The position numbers and the translations under genes were made by a program. The notes below the pieces were generated by a model. That model ran no database searches, was not told where the DNA came from, and worked only from the letters and a program-made list of their open reading frames with translations. Shown here piece after piece: positions 34,444 to 41,991 of a stretch of 64,000 nucleotides of DNA. Source of the DNA: Aquabacterium sp. A7-Y (GTDB lineage Bacteria > Pseudomonadota > Gammaproteobacteria > Burkholderiales > Burkholderiaceae_C); the NCBI RefSeq assembly GCF_026153205.1, contig NZ_JAPFBW010000005.1, forward strand, positions 1-64,000, given 5' to 3'. Numbering within the stretch: position 1 is the first letter of the stretch; each line of letters opens with the position of its first letter.

Positions 34444-35868
34444 TCAGGTCCCCTTCGGGCGAGGCAGTTGGCCGAGAACACGTCCCGGGATCATCGTGTT
34501 GCCACGCTGACGGGCCAGCAGGCCGCGGCGCATCGGCTTGGGCATCACGCCCAGCACCGGCAGGCCCAGCAGCTGCACCACATCGTTGAAACTGCGCATG
34601 CGACGATCGATCAGTTCGAGCACGAAGGCGGCGGTCACCGCGAGCACCGTCGCGACACCGATGGCCAGCGCCATGATCAGGGGAATGCGCGGGAAGCTGT
34701 GTGAGGTCGGCTCGACCGCCTGGCTCAGCACGGAGGCGTTGGTCTGGGTCGTGTGGCTCTCCAGGCTGGTCTGGTTGAGGCGGGCCAGCACCGCGTCGTA
34801 GGCGCGCTGCGCGTTGGCGACGTCGTTGACCAGCACCGAGGCCGCATCGCGCTGCTCGCGCAGCTTCAGCAGCTTGGCGCGCTGGGCGTCGAGCGCGGCA
34901 CGCACTTCGGCTTCGCGCTGGCGGTTGATGTTGTTGCTCACCGACACGCCGCTCGTGACGCGACGCGTTTCCGCGTCGATGCGACTGCGCAGCGTGGCAA
35001 TGCTGGTCTGCGCCTCGACCACCTGCGGGTGGCTGGCGCCGTAACGGGCACTCAGCTCCTGCAGGCGCACCTCCTGGCGGTTGAGGTCGGCCTTGAGGCC
35101 CGAGATCAGCGGGTTCAGCAGCACTTCCTGCATGCGGTCGCTGGCGGCGCCCACCTGGGCCTCGCGGCTGCTGGTATCGGACGCGAGGGCCTGCACCTGC
35201 ACCAGCTGCGAGGACAGCTCCTGCAGCCGCGCCGCCTCGATGTCCAGGCGCTCGTCGGTCGCCACCAGGCCGTGCTCCTTCTGGTAGGACGACAGGCGGC
35301 TCTGGGCCGCCTCCAGCTGCTGGCGCAGCTGCTTGGCGCGGTCGTCGAAGAAGGACGAGTACTGCTTGGCCGGCTCGACGCGCAGGTCGAGGTTGGTGTC
35401 GATATAGGCCTGCACGAAGGCATTGGTCATCAGCGCCGAGAACTTCGGATCGACCGACTCGTAGCTGATGGTCATCACGTTCGAGCCGCCCGAGGCCTCG
35501 GCGTTGAGGTTGCGGATCAGCGCCTGCGCCAGCCAGCCCTCGATGGAGCCGTTGCCGCCGGTGGCCTCGCGCCACTGGTCCCGGGTTGCCGGGTTCTCGG
35601 CCAGCTTCAGGTTGCGCACCACCCGCTGGGCGACACGTTCGCTGCGGATGATTTCGAGTTGGGTGAGCAGCAGGTTGGGCGACCCGGGCAGCACCATCCC
35701 GGCCACCGGGTCGGGTGAGCCCGTGTTCACCACCACGCTGGCAGTCGCCTCGTACTCCTTGGGCAGGGCCAGACTGACCCCGAGCGCCGTCCCCACGATC
35801 AACACGAACACTCCGAGCGCCACCTTCCAGCGCGCCAACAGGATGGAGAAGAACTGACCCAAAGACAT
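34444..35868 (-). CDS. epsF: Polysaccharide co-polymerase / chain length determinant EpsF
   Basis: This 474-residue Wzz/PCP-type inner-membrane protein has two membrane segments: residues about 13-35 (VALGVFVLIVGTALGVSLAL) and about 415-437 (MALAIGVATVLAVTAAFVLE). A long periplasmic region between them has extended coiled coils (about 160-380) rich in Gln/Glu/Arg heptads. It would control polymer length with EpsG and Wzy. A short cytoplasmic tail (PVLGVMPKPMRRGLL and on) follows. ATG 35868 is seven bases from AAGG; GTG 35871 directly before it is possible. It is 12 bases after epsE and one base before epsG. Confidence 0.93.
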   Translation of the reverse strand: MSLGQFFSILLARWKVALGVFVLIVGTALGVSLALPKEYEATASVVVNTGSPDPVAGMVLPGSPNLLLTQLEIIRSERVAQRVVRNLKLAENPATRDQWREATGGNGSIEGWLAQALIRNLNAEASGGSNVMTISYESVDPKFSALMTNAFVQAYIDTNLDLRVEPAKQYSSFFDDRAKQLRQQLEAAQSRLSSYQKEHGLVATDERLDIEAARLQELSSQLVQVQALASDTSSREAQVGAASDRMQEVLLNPLISGLKADLNRQEVRLQELSARYGASHPQVVEAQTSIATLRSRIDAETRRVTSGVSVSNNINRQREAEVRAALDAQRAKLLKLREQRDAASVLVNDVANAQRAYDAVLARLNQTSLESHTTQTNASVLSQAVEPTSHSFPRIPLIMALAIGVATVLAVTAAFVLELIDRRMRSFNDVVQLLGLPVLGVMPKPMRRGLLARQRGNTMIPGRVLGQLPRPKGT

Positions 35869-35880
35869 CACGTCACCTTC

Positions 35881-36696
35881 TTAAAACAGGCTCTCGCGGA
35901 CGTAGACGACGTCTCCGTCGCGCAAGATGTCCTCCATTGTGGGCTGGATCACCTGAACACGTCCGTCGGGACCGCGGCGGTGCACGCGCAGGCCCTTCTC
36001 GGTGCCGCGCTGGGTCAGGCCGCCGCCGGTGGCCAGGGCCTGCATCACCGACATGTTGCGCTCCAGGCGGAGCGCGCCCGGGCGCTGCACTTCGCCGTAG
36101 ATATAGACGGTCGGCATGCGATCGACATACACGACATCGCCATTCTGAATGGCGATGTCGTCGCCGCTCTTGCCGGAGACGAAGATGCTGGGCAGGTCGA
36201 TCTCGTTGCGGAAGGGCTTGCCGTTGCGCATGCCGCTGACGATGATGGTGTCGGCGCCGGCGCCGGCCACGCCGCCGGCCATGGCCAGCAGGTCACTCAG
36301 CTTGGTGTTGGCCATCTCCAGCGGATAGCGCCCCGGCCGGTTGACCTGGCCCAGCACCGAGGCCTGGTTGCCACGCACCTGCACCAGCAGGATGGACACC
36401 TGCGGCTGCTTGACGAAGTTGCCGCTGCGCAGGCCGTCGGCGATGCGCTTCTCGGCCTGGACCACCGTCAGGCCGCCCACTTGCACCTGGCCGAGTAGCG
36501 GATAAGTCACATTGCCGGATTCCGACACCCGGGTCTCGACGCTGAGGTCCGGGCTCTGGAACACGTTGACGCGGATGACGTCACCGGCACCGATCACGTA
36601 CTCGCGGGTATTGGCATTCTGCGCGGCGGCCCCGCTGGCAGCCAGCGTCACCAGAAACAGCGCGGCGAACCATCGACGAATAGAAAGAAGCATCAT
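35881..36696 (-). CDS. epsE: Polysaccharide export protein EpsE (Wza-like)
   Basis: This 271-residue exported protein has a signal peptide (RRWFAALFLVTLAASGAAAQ, cleavage near residue 25). The polysaccharide export (PES) domain starts at YVIGAGDVIRVNVFQSPDLS (33-52), and two SLBB domains follow (ASVLGQVNRPGRYPLE near 111-126 and VYIYGEVQRPGALRLE near 197-212). There is no lipobox Cys, unlike Wza, so it may be periplasmic or inserted without a lipid. It would form or join the outer-membrane export channel. ATG 36696 overlaps the epsD stop by four bases; a second ATG follows directly. Confidence 0.93.
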   Translation of the reverse strand: MMLLSIRRWFAALFLVTLAASGAAAQNANTREYVIGAGDVIRVNVFQSPDLSVETRVSESGNVTYPLLGQVQVGGLTVVQAEKRIADGLRSGNFVKQPQVSILLVQVRGNQASVLGQVNRPGRYPLEMANTKLSDLLAMAGGVAGAGADTIIVSGMRNGKPFRNEIDLPSIFVSGKSGDDIAIQNGDVVYVDRMPTVYIYGEVQRPGALRLERNMSVMQALATGGGLTQRGTEKGLRVHRRGPDGRVQVIQPTMEDILRDGDVVYVRESLF

Positions 36697-37673
36697 TTCA
36701 GTCCAGACAAACCTTTGCTGATCGCGGCGTCGTTGTCGGCCGCAGCGGATCCGGCCGGTGCCGGGGCGGAAGCCGCGGCCGTCGCCGCCGCAGCATCACC
36801 CTTGGCCGGGGCGCCCTCGGCGAACTTGCCGACATACTGGATCTGGGCACTCTGGCGCAGGGACTTGATTTCTTGCTCGACGACCTTGCGCTTGCGGTCG
36901 TTCAGGATGAACTGCTCGATCGCAGGCCGGGCCTTCACCTCGTCGACCGGCACCTCGCGCGAAGCCACCAGCACGATGGCCTGCATGCCGGCTTCGGTCG
37001 GCACCATCATGGCCTGGCCGTCTTTCATCTTGTGGAAGGCATCGAGCATGTTGAGCGGCAGCTGCTCGGCCGCACGGGCCGCCTGGTTGACGCCGAACTT
37101 GATGTTGTTCGCCTTCAGGTATTCGAGGAACTCGCCGGTGGACTTGGCGCTCTTGAGCTGCTCCTGCAGGGTCGGGAGCTGGCTCTTGTCGGCCTGGATC
37201 GCGATTTCCTGCAGGTTGTACACGCGCCGCTGGCTGAACAGGGCCGGCTTGGTGTCGTAATAGGACTTCACCTCTTCGGGCGAGGGTTTGCTCGCACCTT
37301 CGGCGATTTTCTCGAGATAGACCCGCGAGAGGATCTCGCGGCGTGCCGCTTCCATCGCCTGAACCACGCGCGGATCGCGGTCGAGTTTCAGTTCCTCGGC
37401 CTTGTCGACCGCCAATTGCTGGTCGATCAGGCGCTCGAGAACGGCCTTGCTGGCGCTTTCGGCATGCTCCGGCTTCAGACCCGGCTGGCGCTGCAGCATG
37501 TAGTTGATCTGGTGCACCGAGATTTCGGCCTCGTTGACCTTGGCCGCGACCTGGCTGGCGGGCTTGTCTTTATCCTCGCCGCAACCGACGACCAGCAGAG
37601 AAACGATCACGGCGGACGCCACGGCAATGCTGCGCATGGCTGTAGCTGCGACGGGATGACGCGTGGTGCTCAT
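36693..37673 (-). CDS. epsD: EpsD-family peptidyl-prolyl cis-trans isomerase lipoprotein
   Basis: This 326-residue lipoprotein starts MSTTRHPVAATAM and has a signal core ending in LLVVGC, with lipidated Cys31. Then come a SurA-like N-terminal helical region (VNEAEISVHQINYMLQRQPG) and a PPIC/rotamase-like domain at about 175-280 (VYNLQEIAIQADK, MMVPTEAGMQAIVLV). The tail is Ala/Pro-rich. EpsD-family PPIases are the usual first gene of XrtB operons and may help fold export components. ATG 37673 was chosen; ATG 37637 is a shorter alternative. It leads the operon, coupled to epsE by an ATGA overlap. Confidence 0.9.
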   Translation of the reverse strand: MSTTRHPVAATAMRSIAVASAVIVSLLVVGCGEDKDKPASQVAAKVNEAEISVHQINYMLQRQPGLKPEHAESASKAVLERLIDQQLAVDKAEELKLDRDPRVVQAMEAARREILSRVYLEKIAEGASKPSPEEVKSYYDTKPALFSQRRVYNLQEIAIQADKSQLPTLQEQLKSAKSTGEFLEYLKANNIKFGVNQAARAAEQLPLNMLDAFHKMKDGQAMMVPTEAGMQAIVLVASREVPVDEVKARPAIEQFILNDRKRKVVEQEIKSLRQSAQIQYVGKFAEGAPAKGDAAAATAAASAPAPAGSAAADNDAAISKGLSGLK

Positions 37674-37973
37674 CTTCGAAACTGCTCCCTGCCCCATGGG
37701 GCATTGAATGCTTGTCAAGCGGCGCTTGACCGGGATTTCCACTATTGCGCGGAGGACCAAAGCCTGCAGTCCAGTTACAAGACCGCAAAGCGAAGCCGAG
37801 TGTACCGGGGGCTCTTCCCAGCACGGTAACCCCTGGTTAAGGGGCCTCCGCGAAACAGAAAGTCTCAAAATTGTGAATCAGACCAGCATAAGACGCGGCC
37901 ATGACACAGGATTGACTCGCAAAAGGCGGATTCGTGCCCGCCCGAAGGGGCCGCGAACGCGGCCCGCTTGGAG
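37674..37973. promoter_or_regulatory. Upstream region of the epsD operon and right junction of the EPS island
   Basis: This 300-base gap separates the EPS operon from the Tim44-like gene, both on the minus strand. It should hold the promoter of the 12 kb epsD-wzy operon. A CCCCT/AGGGG hairpin (37830-37834/37840-37844) and an AT-richer stretch near 37850-37885 are visible. I could not assign a confident sigma-70 or sigma-54 site on the minus strand. Confidence 0.5.
37948..37965 (-). terminator. GC hairpin after the Tim44-like gene
   Basis: An 8-bp perfect stem, GGGCCGCG and its complement, with a two-base loop lies eight bases past the Tim44-like stop codon. The minus-strand tail is CTTCGGG rather than a T run. 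It may act as a weak terminator that separates the housekeeping genes from the EPS operon. Confidence 0.5.
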
Positions 37974-38936
37974 TTATTGAAGGGCCTGGACGCCGGCCAA
38001 CAGCCAGCCGGAGGAGCCGTCCTTGGGCTTGGTGAGGTTCCAGACTTCGCGGAAAGGAGCTGCACCGGATGTGACTTCTTCCCTGATCATCCCCGAAAAT
38101 TCGACGCTGGCAAGAAAGGTGGCGCCCACGTCTTCGACCCCGAGCAGCTCGGCCTGCAGGGTGACGACATCGGTGCGGTTGGGCTGGTCGCCCCGCTCCT
38201 GCAGTTGCAGCCCGATGTGCACTAGCATGTCGTCGGTCATCAGTGCACGCAGAGCGGACAGGTCAGCCCGGTCCCAGGCCTCCTGCAAGAGCACAAAGTT
38301 ACTTTTTGCCGCCTCGAGGAAACCGTGGGCATCGAAGCCCGCCGGCACGCCCCAACGGAACTCGCCGGTGCGCGAGGCGACTTCCTCGATGCCGTCGCCG
38401 TAGTGCACGCTGCTTTCCGGAGCCAGGGTGGCCGGCTCGTACTGACTCATCGCGAAAGAGGAGCGCGACGGTCGCGGCCGCCCCCCGCCCGGCCCCTGGT
38501 AGACCAGAGGGCCGCCGACACCGGGCCGCCAGCGTCGCACCAGGCGCCACAGTGCGAAGACCAGCGCGCCCAGCAGCAGCACCAGCAGCACGCCAGTGGC
38601 CCAGCCCGCCGCCTGGGGGCCCAGGCCCAGACCGCTGAGAAGCGCCGCCACCCCCAAGCCGCTGGCGAGGCTGCCGAACCAGGCCGCGCGCCCGCCGCGC
38701 GGGGGTGGCAGGTCCAGCGCCTGGACCGGCACCTCGGCGGCGACGCTGCTCACCGGGGCCGCCACCCGCTGACTGCCCGCGCGCTGGACGCCGCCCGCTT
38801 CGGGGCCCGGCGCCGTGACGGCGCTGCGGCCCGTCCGTTCACCACCTTCCTCGACGCGCTTGGCATGGACCGGCCCCGCCGCCACGGCCAGGGCCGCGGC
38901 AAGGAGGAGGGTCGAGGGCTTGCACAGAGGGTTCAC
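37974..38936 (-). CDS. Tim44-like domain protein
   Basis: This 320-residue protein has a signal or anchor sequence (STLLLAAALAVAAGPVHA), a Pro/Ala-rich linker, and two hydrophobic stretches at about 84-130 (FGSLASGLGVAALLSGLGLG and WATGVLLVLLLGALVFALW). A Tim44-like domain (about 195-320) follows: FLEAAKSNFVLLQEAWDRAD, TLQAELLGVED, then FREVWNLTKPKDGSSGWLLAG. The function in bacteria is not established. The GTG start at 38936 has GGAG/AGG upstream. It is 52 bases after ubiE, the usual Burkholderiales arrangement, where ubiJ-ubiB normally come next (from memory). Confidence 0.9.
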   Translation of the reverse strand: MNPLCKPSTLLLAAALAVAAGPVHAKRVEEGGERTGRSAVTAPGPEAGGVQRAGSQRVAAPVSSVAAEVPVQALDLPPPRGGRAAWFGSLASGLGVAALLSGLGLGPQAAGWATGVLLVLLLGALVFALWRLVRRWRPGVGGPLVYQGPGGGRPRPSRSSFAMSQYEPATLAPESSVHYGDGIEEVASRTGEFRWGVPAGFDAHGFLEAAKSNFVLLQEAWDRADLSALRALMTDDMLVHIGLQLQERGDQPNRTDVVTLQAELLGVEDVGATFLASVEFSGMIREEVTSGAAPFREVWNLTKPKDGSSGWLLAGVQALQ

Positions 38937-38988
38937 GGCACCTGGCTCCTGCGGTGCTGCCGGCCGCGTGCTGGGGACATCGAGCGGG

Positions 38989-39720
38989 TCAACACTTGAT
39001 GCCCACGTGCAAAGCGACCACTCCGGCGCTCAGGTTGTGGACATCGACGTGGCCGAAACCGGCCGTTTTCATCATCGCCTTCAACTCCTGCTGGCCCGGA
39101 TGCATGCGGATGGATTCGGCCAGATAGCGATAGCTCTGCGCATCGCCGGCGATCCACTGGCCGAGCCGGGGCAGGACGTTGAACGAATACCAGTCGTAGG
39201 CCTTCTCCAGCGGCTGCGCCACCTTGGAGAACTCCAGCACCAGCAGCTTGCCGCCGGGCTTCAGCACGCGGCACATCTCTGCCAGCGCGCGGTCCTTGCG
39301 CGTCATGTTGCGCAGGCCGAACGCCACGCTGACGACGTCGAAGCTGTTGGTCGCGAAAGGCAGGGTCTCGGCGTCGCAGATCGACGTGGGCAGCGCCATA
39401 CCCTTGTCGAGCAGGCGGTCGCGGCCGACCCGCAGCATGGCCTCGTTGATGTCGGTGTGCACGACACAGCCGCTGGTGCCAACGCGCTTGGCGAAGGCAG
39501 CGGCGAGGTCGCCGGTGCCGCCCGCGATGTCCAGCACACGCTGGCCTTCGCGCACGCCGGAGGCGCTGATCGTGTAGGCCTTCCAGGCCCGATGCAGCCC
39601 CATGGACATGAGGTCGTTCATGAGGTCGTATTTCGACGCCACCGAGTCGAAGACGCCGCGCACGCGACTCGCCTTCTCGGACTCGTCGACGGTCTGGAAA
39701 CCAAAATGGGTGCTGCTCAT
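38989..39720 (-). CDS. ubiE: Ubiquinone/menaquinone C-methyltransferase UbiE
   Basis: This 243-residue class I SAM-dependent methyltransferase performs the C-2 methylation in ubiquinone synthesis. It has the family N-terminal [20 protein letters not shown] (23-42), motif [13 protein letters not shown] near 64-75, [12 protein letters not shown] near 125, and [16 protein letters not shown] near 149. The C-terminal [17 protein letters not shown] is also a UbiE signature. ATG 39720 ([17 protein letters not shown]) matches the family start. It lies between DUF971 and the Tim44-like gene on the same strand. Confidence 0.97.
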   Translation of the reverse strand: MSSTHFGFQTVDESEKASRVRGVFDSVASKYDLMNDLMSMGLHRAWKAYTISASGVREGQRVLDIAGGTGDLAAAFAKRVGTSGCVVHTDINEAMLRVGRDRLLDKGMALPTSICDAETLPFATNSFDVVSVAFGLRNMTRKDRALAEMCRVLKPGGKLLVLEFSKVAQPLEKAYDWYSFNVLPRLGQWIAGDAQSYRYLAESIRMHPGQQELKAMMKTAGFGHVDVHNLSAGVVALHVGIKC

Positions 39721-39852
39721 ATCAAGTGATCGTACGTGGCGGCATTGCTGCTTTTTGCCACAACCCCGCATCCGAATGGGGGAAGGCAGAGCAATCCAGT
39801 GCCGGAGTGAGGGGAAAAACCGACACCGACAGGCGGACGCCGCCGGCCGGCA

Positions 39853-40275
39853 TCAGTGGCCGTGGCCGGAGGCGCACCCGGCGCCGCCCTTCGGGGGCAT
39901 CGGCGCATCGCGGTCGAGCCCGGCGGCCGCCAGCCGGGCCAGGTAGTCGGCCCAGTGCTGCTCCTGGCGGGCTCCGAGGTCGTAGAGATAGTCCCAGGAA
40001 AAGATGCCCGAGTCGTGGCCGTCGCTGAAGACCGGCTGCACCGCATAGTGGCCCACCGGCTGCAACGCGGTGATGCCGACCTCGCGCTTGCCGGTCTGCA
40101 GCACCTCCTGCCCCGGGCCGTGCCCCTTGACCTCGGCCGACGGGGAACAGACCCGCATCAGCTCGAAGGGAATGCGAAAGCTCGCGCCGTCGGAGAAGCC
40201 GACCTCGAGCACACGCGACTGCTGGTGCACCGTGATGGAGGTGGGCAAGGGAGAGTTTTTATCGAGGCCGGCCAT
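39853..40275 (-). CDS. DUF971 family protein
   Basis: This protein of about 140 residues has the DUF971 (gamma-butyrobetaine hydroxylase N-terminal-like) fold: ITVHQQSRVLEVGFSDG near the start, FRIPFELMRVCSPSAE, and ITALQPVGHYAVQPVFSDGH with SGIFSWDYLYDLG. The C-terminus is Gly/His-rich (GCASGHGH). The family is a small domain linked to iron-sulfur or oxygenase proteins, but the role of stand-alone members is unknown. The start at 40275 is uncertain; ATG 40293 is in frame, and neither has a strong ribosome site. It heads the DUF971-ubiE-Tim44 run and lies 31 bases after the tpsB stop. Confidence 0.88.
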   Translation of the reverse strand: MAGLDKNSPLPTSITVHQQSRVLEVGFSDGASFRIPFELMRVCSPSAEVKGHGPGQEVLQTGKREVGITALQPVGHYAVQPVFSDGHDSGIFSWDYLYDLGARQEQHWADYLARLAAAGLDRDAPMPPKGGAGCASGHGH

Positions 40276-40306
40276 CAGAGAATCTGCCCGCATCGCGGGC
40301 AGACGG

Positions 40307-41962
40307 TCAATAGAAAGCGTAGGAAACGCTGAAGTGGAACTTGTCGTCGCCCTTCTCGGGCACCGACGGGTTTTCGGCGCTGTCGGCCCGGCTGCCGGTC
40401 ACGACGTAGCCGTAGTCCGCGTTCAGGCTGGCACCGCTCGCGTGAGCATAACGCAGCCCCAACCCCACGCTGGCGAGCCGGTCCTTGCGGCGCCGCTCGG
40501 GACGGTCCGTGACGTGGCTGCGCAGCGCGCCGGCGTCGACGAAGGCCGAGGCGCGCAGGCCCTGCAGCCACTGGGGGGTGTAGGCCTCCAGGCTCAGCGA
40601 CACGCCGGAGTCGCCGTAGAGGACCCGATCCGGCACGCCGCGCAGCGAGCCGACGCCGCCCAGGCCGAAGGCCTCGCCGGCGATCAGCAGGTCCGGGCTC
40701 CACTGGGCCTGCAGCCGGGCGCCGGCCTGCCAGCCTCCGGGCAGTTCGCGCAAGACGCTGGCGCCGCCGCGCAGGGCCTTCCAGCGGGCGGTGTCGATCT
40801 CGTCGTTTTCGGTGCGGTAGGCCGACAGCGTGTTGCCGCCGGCGGTCACCACATTGACCGCGAGCTCGGCGTTGTAGGCCAGGCGCTGGCGCTCGGCCTC
40901 GCGCACCCCGACGTAGCCCAAGGTCAGCGGGCGCGAGCGACGGTCGCGCTGCAGCGCCACACCGTCGACTTCCGAGGCCTTGTAGAGCTTGTCCTCCCAG
41001 GCCAGCGTGGCATAGGCCCGGTAGCCGCCGTCGGGCACGAAGTAGTGCGAATAGCCGATCTTGGCGGTGCGCCCGGCGGCGGTGCTCTCGAAGGTCTGGT
41101 ATTCGGCACCGCCCTGGGTGAGCCCGAAGGTGCCGACCACGTCGGAGTCGGTGAAACTCGCGAACAAGACCCCGCCGGCCGCATACAGCGGCGCGCGATA
41201 GGTCAGCCCCACCTGCTTGACGCGCGAAGGTTCGTCCAGCGAGGTGGTGTAAGCCATCCCGAGCACGTGGTCGCGGTTGAACAGGTTGTTGTAGCTGCCC
41301 GCCACCGACAGCCGGTCGCGGCCGGTTTCCGGGGTGCCGAAGTTGCTCCACACCACGCCGGCCGACCAGGGCGCACGCTCCTTGACGCGCACGGTCGCCT
41401 GGATGCTTTCGTCCTCGGGCGCCTGTTTCAACGAGACGACCAGCTGGCGTGACGGGTTTTCATTGGCGACCGCGGTCTCGCGCGCCAGCTTCAGCAGGTT
41501 GGGCGACTCGCCTTCGCGCAGTTCGGGCAGGGCCGCGCGCACGTTGCTGTCGTCGAAATGCGGGCCGTTGCCCTCGAGCTGCACCTTGCCCAGCGAGAAG
41601 CGCACCACCGTCAGGCTGACGGTATCGCTCAGCGCCTGGGGCGGCAGCACCACGCGGTACAGCGAGTAGCCGCGTTCGTGCAGCGCCCGCTCGAGCGCGG
41701 CAGTGGCAGCCTGCAGCACCGCCAGGGTGGCGTCGGCGCGCAGAAAAGGTGCCAGGACCACGCTGGTCTCGCCGCTGCCCAGCGGGTTGTCGCCGCTGAT
41801 CGCAAAACCCTTGATCGAGAAAACAGCCTCGGGCGGCGCCGCCGGCATCTCTGCCGGCGTCTGCTGCTGCGCGCGCGCCGCGCCGCCGCAGGCGGCGAGC
41901 AGCACCGCGACGGCCAGCGTGGCGGGCCGCGGCGCAGCCGCGCGTCGGGAAGTGGTTTTCAT
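40307..41962 (-). CDS. Two-partner secretion outer-membrane transporter (TpsB, ShlB/FhaC family)
   Basis: This 551-residue Omp85-superfamily transporter would export the TpsA protein encoded upstream. The signal region ends VAVLLAACGGAARAQ and is ambiguous between a lipobox (LAAC) and a signal peptidase I site (ARA). POTRA domains follow (about 47-195: IKGFAISGDNPLGSGE, LYRVVLPPQALSDTVSLTV, VKERAPWSAGVVWSNFG). A 16-strand barrel then has GGVGSLRGVPDRVLYGDSGV, whose Val-Arg-Gly-like loop (LRG) is the conserved L6 motif. It ends in an aromatic SYAFY, typical for barrels. ATG 41962 lies 29 bases after fecR; AAGGGA is upstream. Confidence 0.92.
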   Translation of the reverse strand: MKTTSRRAAAPRPATLAVAVLLAACGGAARAQQQTPAEMPAAPPEAVFSIKGFAISGDNPLGSGETSVVLAPFLRADATLAVLQAATAALERALHERGYSLYRVVLPPQALSDTVSLTVVRFSLGKVQLEGNGPHFDDSNVRAALPELREGESPNLLKLARETAVANENPSRQLVVSLKQAPEDESIQATVRVKERAPWSAGVVWSNFGTPETGRDRLSVAGSYNNLFNRDHVLGMAYTTSLDEPSRVKQVGLTYRAPLYAAGGVLFASFTDSDVVGTFGLTQGGAEYQTFESTAAGRTAKIGYSHYFVPDGGYRAYATLAWEDKLYKASEVDGVALQRDRRSRPLTLGYVGVREAERQRLAYNAELAVNVVTAGGNTLSAYRTENDEIDTARWKALRGGASVLRELPGGWQAGARLQAQWSPDLLIAGEAFGLGGVGSLRGVPDRVLYGDSGVSLSLEAYTPQWLQGLRASAFVDAGALRSHVTDRPERRRKDRLASVGLGLRYAHASGASLNADYGYVVTGSRADSAENPSVPEKGDDKFHFSVSYAFY

Positions 41963-41991
41963 GGATGAGGTCCCTTCGAAGGCAGGAGCGC

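Larger units (their letters stand above)
7516..37673. other. Exosortase-B type Wzx/Wzy exopolysaccharide biosynthesis island
   Basis: About 30 kb of contiguous polysaccharide genes in four transcription blocks: 7621-12867 (+), 12971-18864 (-), 19381-25486 (+) and 25827-37673 (-). It encodes chain initiation, four more glycosyltransferases, sugar-nucleotide enzymes (GalE, ManC, Ugd, Gmd, Fcl), flippase, putative polymerase, Wzc-like pair, export protein, exosortase B with EpsI, two glycosidases and an acyltransferase. Housekeeping genes flank it directly on both sides. Phosphomannomutase and UTP-glucose-1-phosphate uridylyltransferase genes are not here and must be supplied from elsewhere. Confidence 0.9.

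Noticed and set aside
37674..37973. A sigma-54 promoter before epsD
   Set aside because: I looked for the reverse-complement GC-N10-CC pattern around both GCAA sequences; the spacing is wrong in each case.
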